Shown piece after piece: positions 29,585 through 37,261 of a stretch of 64,000 nucleotides of DNA. The notes below the pieces were generated by a model. That model saw only the letters and a program-made list of their open reading frames with translations. It did no database searches and had not been told where the DNA came from. The translations under genes and the position numbers were made by a program. The DNA lies in IMG/VR virus record IMGVR_UViG_3300042544_003680, positions 41,926 to 105,925 of that record. One strand, written 5' to 3'. This stretch comes from a virus. How positions within the stretch are numbered: the first letter of the stretch is position 1; each line of letters starts with the position of its first letter.

Positions 29585-29884
29585 TTAATCTTTTTCTTTC
29601 TCTAATTTTATCACATTTTCATCAACTAAAATTAAAATTCGTTCAATTAAAAAACTAAAAATGGCACCACTAAAAATTAATAGTGGTGCCATTTTTATTG
29701 GAAAATATAAAAAGGAATAAAATGCACTAACATAAACTCCGGTGCACAATGCACATTTTATCAAGTCTCTTGTAAAACTGAATTTTTGTAAAAAAGGACG
29801 AATTTTCAATTTATCCATAATTGTTGCATGAACAATTATAAATGTTAGACCTGCACATGCTAATAACCAAACGAATGTTTCCAT
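29585..29884 (-). CDS. Membrane protein, 99 aa, three TM segments
   Basis: Hydrophobic stretches at about residues 4-22, 45-62 and 66-86, with CALCTGVYVSAFY in the middle one, which resembles the phage DUF1360-type membrane proteins (conserved C-x-x-C-x-G-x-x). The DNA encoding residues 64-76 forms a terminator-like hairpin (29661-29692). Location: inner membrane. Function unknown. Confidence 0.65.
   Translation of the reverse strand: METFVWLLACAGLTFIIVHATIMDKLKIRPFLQKFSFTRDLIKCALCTGVYVSAFYSFLYFPIKMAPLLIFSGAIFSFLIERILILVDENVIKLEKEKD
29657..29696. terminator. Terminator-like hairpin inside a coding sequence
   Basis: ATGGCACCACTA (29661-29672) and TAGTGGTGCCAT (29681-29692) are perfectly complementary, with AAAA before and TTTTT after. 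On the + strand it would end transcripts of the fibre block; on the - strand it lies inside the 29585-29884 gene. Confidence 0.7.
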
Positions 29885-29888
29885 TCAT

Positions 29889-30881
29889 TTACTTAAAAAG
29901 ATTTTTGAAAAAATCTTTTAATTTTTGTAAAAAACTTACTTTTTTCTTTATCTTTATTCCTTGAACTTCTGCGTTGAATAATGTTTCAGGATTTACTACA
30001 CCCCAACCATGCTGTTTATCAAATCCGACTTCACCAAGGTCAATACAACTTGCATACATTAATTTTTTAATTTGATTAACTGTTAAAGTTCTATTATTTT
30101 GTTTATGATATGCAATTAATAATGCAATTACACCAGTTACCGCAGGTGCTGCCATACTTGTTCCGCTCATAACTGCATAACCACCATTTATATATGTGCT
30201 TAATATTTCGTCTCCGGGTGCCATTAAATCTAATTCTGCACCGTAAGAAGAAAATTGGCTGCGATCTTTTAAGTCGGGACTTGTATAACTTCCAACTGCA
30301 ATAACATCATCATATTTTGCAGGATATAAAACATTTTCCTGACCGTTATTACCTGCACTACACACCACTGGAATATTTTGCTTATGTAATTCCTTTAAAA
30401 TATTTTCTACATCAGGCATTGGATACGGACTACCTAAACTCATGTTAATAACATCAGGTTTTAAATCTTTTAAACAATATAATAATCCACGAATTAAACT
30501 TTCATTTCCTCCAGAACCGTTTTTATCCAATACTTTTATACATACTACTCGGACTTCTGGCGCAATTCCTACAATTCCTTCTGCATTGTCAACTGCCCCA
30601 ATCGTTCCGCTTACATGACTTCCATGTCCAACAAATAAATCGTATATATCCTCATTGTTAATAAAAGAACGGGATGCAGAAATATCTACATTATCTTTTA
30701 AATCAGGATGATTTTTCGGACAACCAGTGTCTAATACTGCAACAGTTACTCCTTTTCCTTTTGTTTTTGTCCATACTTTAGGAACGTTTAAATCCCTGAC
30801 GTTTTGAGGATAAATCTGAGAAAGAGAAGAAATACTTCCTACATCATGTACTTTAAAATCAGGTAAAAAATAATCCGCCAT
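29889..30881 (-). CDS. Subtilisin-like serine protease, 330 aa
   Basis: Peptidase S8 catalytic triad in order: Asp in TVAVLDTGC (about residue 52), His in GHGSHVSG (about 88), Ser in SGTSMAAP (about 246), with the oxyanion Asn in VVCSAGNNG. The catalytic domain begins almost at once, so there is no signal peptide and no I9 propeptide, unlike most subtilases. The C-terminal 30 residues are basic. A late box lies 7 bp upstream of its ATG, within an inverted repeat. A role in virion maturation or in release is possible; a separate I9-like protein is encoded at 13649-13867. Confidence 0.93.
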   Translation of the reverse strand: MADYFLPDFKVHDVGSISSLSQIYPQNVRDLNVPKVWTKTKGKGVTVAVLDTGCPKNHPDLKDNVDISASRSFINNEDIYDLFVGHGSHVSGTIGAVDNAEGIVGIAPEVRVVCIKVLDKNGSGGNESLIRGLLYCLKDLKPDVINMSLGSPYPMPDVENILKELHKQNIPVVCSAGNNGQENVLYPAKYDDVIAVGSYTSPDLKDRSQFSSYGAELDLMAPGDEILSTYINGGYAVMSGTSMAAPAVTGVIALLIAYHKQNNRTLTVNQIKKLMYASCIDLGEVGFDKQHGWGVVNPETLFNAEVQGIKIKKKVSFLQKLKDFFKNLFK

Positions 30882-30907
30882 AATATTTTATTTATTATGG
30901 CGGATTA
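30871..30907. terminator. Inverted repeat spanning the subtilase start and its late promoter
   Basis: TAATCCGCCATAA (30871-30883) pairs perfectly over 13 bp with TTATGGCGGATTA (30895-30907); A- and T-rich tracts flank it. It contains the subtilase start codon (30879-30881), and the late box lies mostly in its loop. Terminator-like for read-through from the 31246 gene. Confidence 0.75.
30889..30896 (-). promoter_or_regulatory. Late-type promoter box AATAAATA for the subtilase
   Basis: AATAAATA on the minus strand, 7 bp upstream of the subtilase ATG, in the loop of the inverted repeat 30871-30907. Confidence 0.65.
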
Positions 30908-30913
30908 TTTTTA

Positions 30914-31246
30914 TTAATCTTTTCCTGAATAGGTTTTTCGATTTCTCTTCAATAATTTGAAAACGTTTTTTCGTTTACGTTTTCTTGGAAAATATGCAAT
31001 TTTTCGTTTTTCACTATATTTCCAATAAGGTTCATCGTCTCCATGACAATACCCGCTACCAAAAATATCAATATACATTTCTTTTGTACATTCCAAAATA
31101 ATATATTGATCTTTTTCAGGAAGGTACTTTTCCGCACAACCGCTTAAATTAATGCGAACCTCTTCTAATGCAAGTTCCCGACTAGGACCAATTCCCCAAA
31201 TTACATCATTTGAGTCAATTCCGATAAAATATTTTTCTTTTTTCAT
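30914..31246 (-). CDS. Hypothetical protein, 110 aa
   Basis: Start set at the ATG at 31246 (MKKEKYFIGIDSNDVIWGIG), just after the dUTPase stop; the longer frame overlaps dUTPase. It ends with a very basic tail (KRKRKNVFKLLKRNRK), suggesting nucleic-acid contact. Central AEKYLPEKDQYIILECTKE looks like a small alpha/beta domain. Unknown role. Confidence 0.6.
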   Translation of the reverse strand: MKKEKYFIGIDSNDVIWGIGPSRELALEEVRINLSGCAEKYLPEKDQYIILECTKEMYIDIFGSGYCHGDDEPYWKYSEKRKIAYFPRKRKRKNVFKLLKRNRKTYSGKD

Positions 31247-31253
31247 TATTTTA

Positions 31254-31763
31254 TTATTTTCCAGAACTGCCAAATCCTTTGTTTCCTCGTTCACCAACAG
31301 ACAATTCTTCTACAACTTCTATATCCCAATTAACGGTTTGAATTGGAACTAATTGAGCAATTTTATCTCCTTTATGAATTATCTTTTTCTTAAAAAATGA
31401 AAAATTCAAATTGAGCATAATAACACTAATTTCGCCTGTATAAGTTTCGTCAATAACTCCACCAATAGTAGCTAATCCTTTACTTGCCATACTGCTTCGG
31501 TCTTTAATAAATGCACCATATCCTTTAGGAAATTCTACTGCAATTCCTGTTCGAATTTTTACAGGTTTTCCAAAAGGAATATACATGGTTTCTAGTGCAT
31601 AAAGATCATAACCAAGATCCGTAGAGTGTGCCCTTGTAGGCATTTTAGCAGAATCTTCCAAAAGTTTAATTTTTAGAATACTTGGAACAACATAAGATCC
31701 GCTTAAAGACATAAGACTAGTTGACTGAGGATGTGATGAGTTAAAAGAAAATATTGTATGCAT
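31254..31763 (-). CDS. dut: dUTP diphosphatase (dUTPase)
   Basis: About 169 aa. The trimeric dUTPase motifs are visible in order: STDLGYDLYA (motif 1), DRSSMASKGL (motif 2), GGVIDETYTGEISV (motif 3, with the catalytic Asp and Tyr), GDKIAQLVP (motif 4) and the C-terminal RGNKGFGSSG P-loop-like motif 5. It hydrolyses dUTP to dUMP, keeping uracil out of phage DNA and feeding dTMP synthesis. Lies in a nucleotide-metabolism operon with NrdA/NrdB. The 30-residue extension before motif 1 could start at M1 or M18. Confidence 0.95.
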   Translation of the reverse strand: MHTIFSFNSSHPQSTSLMSLSGSYVVPSILKIKLLEDSAKMPTRAHSTDLGYDLYALETMYIPFGKPVKIRTGIAVEFPKGYGAFIKDRSSMASKGLATIGGVIDETYTGEISVIMLNLNFSFFKKKIIHKGDKIAQLVPIQTVNWDIEVVEELSVGERGNKGFGSSGK

Positions 31764-31767
31764 ATTT

Positions 31768-32184
31768 TTAAAGTAAAGGTAAATGGCGTGTTATTTCATC
31801 AATTACACTGTTTCTCCATGGTCCAATGGCTACAGCAGTATAATCTTGAAGGGTGGAATCTTTTATCAGACTTGCATGAATTTTCTTTTGAGTTGCTTTC
31901 TCATAAATTGATTGTAGTTCTTCTAAAGAATTTACACCTACAACAATTTTTACAAATGAACCATTTATATATTCTTCAAAATACGGTCTGTTAGGAACGA
32001 TCCAACCGTTGAGATTTGGATTATTGATATACCATGTTTCTGTTGGAATTTGAAACATATCGGGTTGAAGATTATCGAAAAAGATTTTCATGCATGCATG
32101 GGATGCTTGTGATGCGATTTTCCCTTTGCTCATTTTCAAATCTTTCCGAATCACTATTACCATTTTAATTTCTGGCTTTTCCAT
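31768..32184 (-). CDS. Peptidyl-tRNA hydrolase 2 (Pth2/archaeal-eukaryotic type)
   Basis: 138 aa from the ATG at 32184. The opening MVIVIRKDLKMSKGKIASQASHA matches Pth2: catalytic Lys in the MSxGKxAAQxxHA motif. Later VVGVNSLEEL, then SLIKDSTLQDYTAVAIGP (family DAGxTxxxxGTxTVLxIGP region, partly altered). Pth2 frees tRNA from peptidyl-tRNA drop-off products. Most bacteria use the unrelated Pth1, so a phage Pth2 is a notable acquisition and fits the translation theme. The longer upstream frame overlaps the previous gene and is not used. Confidence 0.88.
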   Translation of the reverse strand: MEKPEIKMVIVIRKDLKMSKGKIASQASHACMKIFFDNLQPDMFQIPTETWYINNPNLNGWIVPNRPYFEEYINGSFVKIVVGVNSLEELQSIYEKATQKKIHASLIKDSTLQDYTAVAIGPWRNSVIDEITRHLPLL

Positions 32185-32515
32185 ATCTTTTTGCAAGTTC
32201 GAAATCATAAATAGTATGCTTGTGGATTCCTCTAACAAACATATTGTCGTTGTTAGTAGTCTTTTGAAGAAAGGTATTACCATAATTCAAAGAACTAAAG
32301 GACAAGAACAATGATCTTACAATCATTTTTTCTTTGAACTTTTTAACTTCTTGTACTCCAACTGGAGCCAAGTTATTAAGAATGAAACGGTCCATTGGAG
32401 GAAGGAAATAATGTTCATATTCTGGGATTGAGTTTTCGTCTACAGGTGCATCAATTTCTCCGCTAAAAAGTTCTTCTTGGGAGATTTCTTCTGTTGAGTT
32501 GTCAGGTTCGGACAT
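32165..32515 (-). CDS. Hypothetical protein, 116 aa
   Basis: Start placed at ATG 32515 because a sigma70-type promoter at 32521-32548 makes the transcript begin there (leaderless); the longer frame would include the promoter. Acidic N-terminus (MSEPDNSTEEISQEEL), then a basic domain. Overlaps the Pth2 gene start by 20 bases. Unknown. Confidence 0.6.
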   Translation of the reverse strand: MSEPDNSTEEISQEELFSGEIDAPVDENSIPEYEHYFLPPMDRFILNNLAPVGVQEVKKFKEKMIVRSLFLSFSSLNYGNTFLQKTTNNDNMFVRGIHKHTIYDFELAKRYGKARN

Positions 32516-32520
32516 AAGGC

Positions 32521-32548
32521 ACTTTACAGGATTTTCTGGATTTGTCAA
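32521..32548 (-). promoter_or_regulatory. Sigma70-type promoter, leaderless geometry
   Basis: Minus strand TTGACA (32543-32548), 16-bp spacer, TAAAGT (32521-32526). ATG at 32515. Confidence 0.8.
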
Positions 32549-32592
32549 CGGTTTATGGTAAGTTTCTACTATTTTATAGTGACATGTATTTG

Positions 32593-34248
32593 TTATCCTT
32601 CACAATTAGTACAATTCATAATAGAACGTGCTAATTCTTGTGCAGGATTAGCACTGCGTTGATAATACAAACCTTTAATCTTTTGTTCCCATGCAAAAAT
32701 CATTAATTCATTAACTTCTTTGGCAGCAGTTGTTGGAGGTATCATTATATTTAAACTTTGACCTTGATCAATATATTTTTGACGATTAGCTGCTTGAATT
32801 ATAATTTCTTTTTGTGAAATTTCACCAAAAGTTTTAAATACTGCTTTTTCGGTTTCATCTAAGAAAGATAAATGTTGAACACTTCCGCCATGTTGTAAAA
32901 TACTCATCCATGTTTCATCATCATCTTTATTTTTTGCAACGAGAAGATCGGTCAAATATGGATTTTTATAAGTGAATTTACCTTTAGCTAAATCTTTTAC
33001 ATAATAATTACTATTTAGTGGTTCAATACTAGGAGAAATTTGTCCTAAAATAAAACTACTAGATGTATTTGGAGCAACTGCAATAGTTGTTGTATTTCGT
33101 CTACCGTATCCTTTTAGAACTGATGGTTCTCCATATAATTTTGCAAGAGATTCTGTTGCATTGTCACATTTTTCCCTTATAAGTTTCCACATACTTGTAT
33201 TAATCGCATGTGCCTGAATGCTTTCGAAAGGAATCATACTCTTTTGAAGATATGAATGCCATCCAATTAAACCTAACCCGAGTGCCCGATGATTTTTCGC
33301 AAAATTTCTCGGTGCTTCCATATATTTCATATTTTCAGTTTTATCAATAAATTCTGTCATAACTGCATCTAAGAAATAAATCAAAGTTTCTACTGCATCA
33401 GTATCTTTCCATTCTTCATAATGAAGTGCATTAATAGAGGACAAATCACAAACAAAACTTTCATCTGGACTATTTGGCAACATAATTTCATTACATAGAT
33501 TTGAATGCCAAATCGTATATCCTTTGTCTTTATAAACTTGAGGAGCATAATTATTAGCATTATCACTAAAGAAAATATATGGATATCCTGTTTCAAAACG
33601 CTTTTTAATAACTTTACCCCAAATCTTTCTAGATTTAGAATCTCCGTTAACAACTTTGTTCATAAAATCGTCAGAGACACAAACACCCATACTCATTTCT
33701 TGAATATGATGCCCCGGATTTTTAATAGTTAGAAATTCCTCAATGTCTGGATGATCAATTGGAAGATATGCAGCAAAACTTCCCCGGCGAACATTTCCTT
33801 GGGAAACTACTTCCATCATTTTTTCATACAGTTCCATAAAATGAACACTGCCAGTGCTCTCACCTCCTGATGAAATCTTTGCCCCACGACCTCTCAATTC
33901 ACCAAAATATCCAGAAGTGCCTCCTCCTGCTTTAGTCATCATTGCTACTTCTGAAAATTTAGTGCCCGCAATTTCTTCTAGCCGATCACCTATATAACTA
34001 CCAAAACAACTAATTGGTAATCCACGCTCACGACCGAAATTACACCAAATCGGTGTAGAAAGATTGTACCATCCTCTTGACATATAATCTTCAAACTTAA
34101 CAGCAAACCCATTTATTCCTAATATGTTTTCAGCACGCTTTGCAATTTGGATAATTCTTTCTTCAGCCGTTTCGTTTTCCAGCAAATATCCGCGTGAAAG
34201 GAATTTACGACTATCTTTATTCAACCAATAATATTTTTTAGTATTCAT
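32593..34248 (-). CDS. nrdA: Ribonucleoside-diphosphate reductase, large subunit (class I)
   Basis: 551 aa. Class I motifs: the paired redox Cys in LPISCFGSY, the active-site NLCNEIMLP (Asn-x-Cys-x-Glu, the thiyl-radical Cys), GGGTSGYFGELRGRG, and a C-terminal CTNC pair that receives electrons. It reduces ribonucleotides with the NrdB radical subunit encoded two genes upstream. No N-terminal ATP-cone is present, so dATP activity inhibition is probably absent, as in many phage enzymes. Shorter than E. coli NrdA (about 760 aa) because of this. Confidence 0.95.
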   Translation of the reverse strand: MNTKKYYWLNKDSRKFLSRGYLLENETAEERIIQIAKRAENILGINGFAVKFEDYMSRGWYNLSTPIWCNFGRERGLPISCFGSYIGDRLEEIAGTKFSEVAMMTKAGGGTSGYFGELRGRGAKISSGGESTGSVHFMELYEKMMEVVSQGNVRRGSFAAYLPIDHPDIEEFLTIKNPGHHIQEMSMGVCVSDDFMNKVVNGDSKSRKIWGKVIKKRFETGYPYIFFSDNANNYAPQVYKDKGYTIWHSNLCNEIMLPNSPDESFVCDLSSINALHYEEWKDTDAVETLIYFLDAVMTEFIDKTENMKYMEAPRNFAKNHRALGLGLIGWHSYLQKSMIPFESIQAHAINTSMWKLIREKCDNATESLAKLYGEPSVLKGYGRRNTTTIAVAPNTSSSFILGQISPSIEPLNSNYYVKDLAKGKFTYKNPYLTDLLVAKNKDDDETWMSILQHGGSVQHLSFLDETEKAVFKTFGEISQKEIIIQAANRQKYIDQGQSLNIMIPPTTAAKEVNELMIFAWEQKIKGLYYQRSANPAQELARSIMNCTNCEG

Positions 34249-34257
34249 TTTAAATTT

Positions 34258-34740
34258 TTAAATTTTCATTACGTTTTTAATCAAACTATGATTTATCATG
34301 CAAATAGTTTGTTCTCCATTTTCATTTATAATAATGGAATCGAATTGGTTCGGCAATTCAGTATATAACAATGCATTATTTAATACATTGGTTAACATAA
34401 TTGTATTAGCTTCCCTATTATCCCATGCAGCAGTCATCATGGATTTTATATCTATACTATTTAACTCACAATCAATTAGAAATTCTTTTGTTTCCGAATA
34501 ATCCAGCATGTCATCAGTATCATACATTAATAAATCTAAATTATTTCCAAGAGTTAACTCCGCTGAATATACGTTACCGTGCATTCCGTAAAATTTTAAT
34601 ATTTCACTTTCCAGATTAGTAACAAACCAGAGAGGTTTTTCGGAATTAATATTTAAATTATCAGATTGAGAACCATGAAATCCTTTTAATATTTGTGTTT
34701 CATTATTTTCGAATAATTTATATAATTTATCAAAATCCAT
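34258..34740 (-). CDS. Hypothetical protein, possibly ADP-ribosyltransferase-like, 160 aa
   Basis: Features that recall small ADP-ribosyltransferase folds: GFHGSQS near residue 20 (the H/R-Gly position), PLWFVTNLESEILKFYG (the FFxTxxxxxAxxYA segment) and VYSAELTLGNNLDL. The acidic catalytic residue cannot be placed with confidence. It lies between NrdA and NrdB in the operon. If correct, it could modify host proteins or act on NAD; a macro domain protein at 3944 could remove the mark. This call is tentative. Confidence 0.4.
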   Translation of the reverse strand: MDFDKLYKLFENNETQILKGFHGSQSDNLNINSEKPLWFVTNLESEILKFYGMHGNVYSAELTLGNNLDLLMYDTDDMLDYSETKEFLIDCELNSIDIKSMMTAAWDNREANTIMLTNVLNNALLYTELPNQFDSIIINENGEQTICMINHSLIKNVMKI

Positions 34741-34743
34741 AAA

Positions 34744-35760
34744 TTAGAATAAATCAGATTCATCAAAACTCTGGTTAGAACGAGAATATTCTGTTGGACG
34801 AGAATAGAAAAAGTCTGCCATATTATTTCCTAACATTTCCTCATCAAACCAACGAGTCTTAGCAATTATTGATGCATCAATTTCAAAAATCTTCGGGAAT
34901 CCGATTTGAAAGAGGGATTCATTAATTCGATTTTTGATAAATTCTTTCAGAATAGGTGCGCTTAAATTTTCTTCATCAATACCATTAATCATCCAATCAA
35001 TGATTTTACTCTCGCTCTTAAACGCTTCTCCTGCTTCAAAACATATTTTTTCTGTTAATTCTTCATCGAATAATTCAGGATGTTCTTCTCTAATAGTGTT
35101 TATTATTTTAATTCCTACTAATGCATGAATTGCTTCTTCATTTCTAGTATATTTGACTTGTTGATCTGTATCTTTTAATACATTATGAAAACGTGCAAAC
35201 CAATTTATAACATAAAACTGGCTAAATAAACTAACATTTTCAACAAAAAGAGTAAACAAAATTAATGCATAAAGATATTGTTTTTTAGAATCTTTATAAA
35301 AGCGATGAGTATGTTTTCTCAAATATTTAACCCGTCCTTGAATCCATTCTAATTTAAGATTTTCTTCAAATACATCTTCTAAATCAAGAACACGAAGAAG
35401 ACGTTCATATGCATTATTATGAATGACTTCGACATTTGCCATTACATATCCCAAATCTTGAAGACTTGGATGAGGTAAATTTTCTCCTAATTTTGCCCAA
35501 AAAGTTTTAACTGCAACTTCAATCTGACCAATAGCAGAAAGAGTTCTTACTATAATTTCACGTTCTTGATCATTTAAAATTACTTTGAATTGTTGAATGT
35601 CGCTTTTAAAGTTAAATTCTTTATCAGTCCAGAATCCATGATGCATTGAATCTATAAATTGTTCAGTCCATGGATAGCGATTCGGTTTTCGGGATATTTG
35701 TTCAGTAAAAATTGTAATTCGTGAGTCGTCTATATTATCGGAGTGTTCATCAGGGGTCAT
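34744..35760 (-). CDS. nrdB: Ribonucleoside-diphosphate reductase, small subunit (class I)
   Basis: 338 aa. Ferritin-like diiron ligand motifs: QIEVAVKTFWAKLG (first Glu), NVEVIHNNAYERLL (Glu-x-x-His), LFVENVSLFSQFY and NEEAIHALVG (Glu-x-x-His). It makes the tyrosyl or metal radical used by NrdA. The C-terminus ends SFDESDLF, consistent with the NrdA-docking tail. Has its own promoter at 35795-35822 and a 35-base leader. Confidence 0.94.
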   Translation of the reverse strand: MTPDEHSDNIDDSRITIFTEQISRKPNRYPWTEQFIDSMHHGFWTDKEFNFKSDIQQFKVILNDQEREIIVRTLSAIGQIEVAVKTFWAKLGENLPHPSLQDLGYVMANVEVIHNNAYERLLRVLDLEDVFEENLKLEWIQGRVKYLRKHTHRFYKDSKKQYLYALILFTLFVENVSLFSQFYVINWFARFHNVLKDTDQQVKYTRNEEAIHALVGIKIINTIREEHPELFDEELTEKICFEAGEAFKSESKIIDWMINGIDEENLSAPILKEFIKNRINESLFQIGFPKIFEIDASIIAKTRWFDEEMLGNNMADFFYSRPTEYSRSNQSFDESDLF

Positions 35761-35794
35761 ATGCGTTGTTATATTTACAGTAGTAAAGCCTTTT

Positions 35795-35822
35795 ACTTTA
35801 GTACAAAACTTACAAAAATCAA
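35795..35822 (-). promoter_or_regulatory. Sigma70-type promoter of nrdB
   Basis: Minus strand TTGATT (35817-35822), 16-bp spacer, TAAAGT (35795-35800). Leader of about 30 bases to the nrdB ATG. Confidence 0.6.
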
Positions 35823-35855
35823 CATTTTTGAAAAGTTTTTTAGTAACCAGATTTA

Positions 35856-36605
35856 TTATAATAGTTTTATATATTCAACAATCTTTTCGGGTTTCATAGC
35901 ATATAACCCGGAAGTAGAAAATGCATTGCATTCAATAACTTTATAACGTTTATCATTTATAGATGCAATATCTATTGTTAAGATTTTATTTGGATACTCT
36001 TTAAAATCTTTTAGGAGACTAGTTACGTAGTCCATCATCTTTGGTGGACAGGAAGCCGCAGAAACAAGGTTGTTGCTGTAGCGGTACAAAGACACTCCTA
36101 AAATTTCCCCCTCGCAGGAAGCCGCAAAACGCCACTCTCCGGTAATGTCAAAATTGGGCTTGCTAATCACAACTAGATTTTCATTGTACTCTTCTGAGAA
36201 ACTATCAAATTCTTCTATATCCAGAATTGTTCCTGTGAATACTTTATTTCCGGCATCTGGACGAACAAAGATTTTACAATCCTCGGAATATCTTCCCAAG
36301 ATTTCATATTTTAATCTTTTAAGCTCAACGGCAGGTAAAATACAATAATCACGATTTAATAATTCATCGCCAAAAAAACGAGCATAATAGCTATATTTAA
36401 ACCATTCAGAATTCTCGAAAACATTTGCTCCGATGTTTTTACTTTTTTCGACAAAATCGAAATTTCCAATTGCCAAATAATATGACCAGAAAATAAAATC
36501 TTTTTCTTCTGTCAAAATTTGATTGTATGTTAGAGCTTTTGAAAATGATTCAAATTGACTATTCCATTCATTACTAATTTTCTTTTTTTGTAAAAGTATT
36601 TTCAT
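35856..36605 (-). CDS. ATP-grasp domain protein, 249 aa
   Basis: The C-terminal two-thirds has ATP-grasp features: CKIFVRPDAGNKVFTG (nucleotide-binding Arg/Lys loop), NLVVISKP, EWRFAASCEGEILGVSLY and a final IDIASINDKRYKVIECNAF (Asp/Glu/Asn metal ligands). This resembles the small phage ATP-grasp family (DUF4343-like). Such enzymes ligate a carboxylate to an amine; the substrate is unknown. Confidence 0.78.
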   Translation of the reverse strand: MKILLQKKKISNEWNSQFESFSKALTYNQILTEEKDFIFWSYYLAIGNFDFVEKSKNIGANVFENSEWFKYSYYARFFGDELLNRDYCILPAVELKRLKYEILGRYSEDCKIFVRPDAGNKVFTGTILDIEEFDSFSEEYNENLVVISKPNFDITGEWRFAASCEGEILGVSLYRYSNNLVSAASCPPKMMDYVTSLLKDFKEYPNKILTIDIASINDKRYKVIECNAFSTSGLYAMKPEKIVEYIKLL

Positions 36606-36608
36606 TTA

Positions 36609-36926
36609 TTATTTTAATTGAACATCAAAGTATGTATATTTCTCCCCTTTTTCATTTATTTCCACTGCAATTCCAATATCATTTTCCTCAATTTCCAACA
36701 TAATTAGTTTATCATTATTAGTAGTTAATTTTACTAAAATGCTATCGTCACTAGTTGGTGCTACACTATATACCGTGAACCCTTGACATAAAAGATTCAA
36801 AAATTTCCTAGTTGTTTCAATTGTAGTTTTAGAAAATGGCGGTGAACCATGACCGTCCCAATCGTTTTCTAATTTTTGGATTTTATCTAATTTTTCGTTA
36901 AATTCCATATTCATCATGCTGCTCAT
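36609..36926 (-). CDS. Conserved hypothetical protein with NDWDGHGSPP motif, 105 aa
   Basis: The LENDWDGHGSPPFSKTTIETTRKFL segment is typical of a widespread small-protein family in bacteria and phages with unknown role. The rest is a beta-rich half (ILVKLTTNNDKLIMLEIEEND). Possible starts at M1 (36926) or at later Met codons; the first overlaps the upstream gene by 29 bases. Confidence 0.65.
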   Translation of the reverse strand: MSSMMNMEFNEKLDKIQKLENDWDGHGSPPFSKTTIETTRKFLNLLCQGFTVYSVAPTSDDSILVKLTTNNDKLIMLEIEENDIGIAVEINEKGEKYTYFDVQLK

Positions 36927-37122
36927 CTAGGTCGATGATTTCATCCGAATAATAAGTCAGTATTTCTCTTTCCAGTTCCTTTACTTCATCATTCAAATGT
37001 AGATTAGCTACTCTAAGAACATTTATTGTTTTCATTAGGAAATGAATAACAAAGAGAGAAGTTATCAATAATGCAGTAACGATTATACTAAAAATTATAA
37101 TATTCATAAATTTATTAATCAA
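36898..37122 (-). CDS. Single-pass membrane protein, 74 aa
   Basis: One hydrophobic helix (about residues 8-31), followed by a charged cytoplasmic or periplasmic helix rich in Glu/Asp. The start may be M1 or M6. Downstream of the structured region 37123-37261 on the minus strand. Confidence 0.6.
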   Translation of the reverse strand: MINKFMNIIIFSIIVTALLITSLFVIHFLMKTINVLRVANLHLNDEVKELEREILTYYSDEIIDLDEQHDEYGI

Positions 37123-37261
37123 AACGCATTTTTGAATTTTGCAGATTCATAATTATTTGCTGTATGCGTTTTTAGAAATTGTACGGTTTAACCTGAGCAA
37201 CCGAAAAGGTTAGGGACGTGCTGTGAAGCAACGGTTTTCCACCAGACAGTTTAATATACTG
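37123..37261 (-). other. Noncoding structured gap downstream of the Ro-like gene
   Basis: No reading frame of note. On the minus strand it contains GACAGT/ACTGTC (directly after the Ro-like stop), AACC-TTTTC-GGTT, a GGTTGCTCAGGTTAAACC segment and an AAAACGCAT/ATGCGTTTT pair about 25 bases apart near its end. It may hold a small RNA or a leader for the membrane protein gene. No known class was recognised. Confidence 0.35.
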
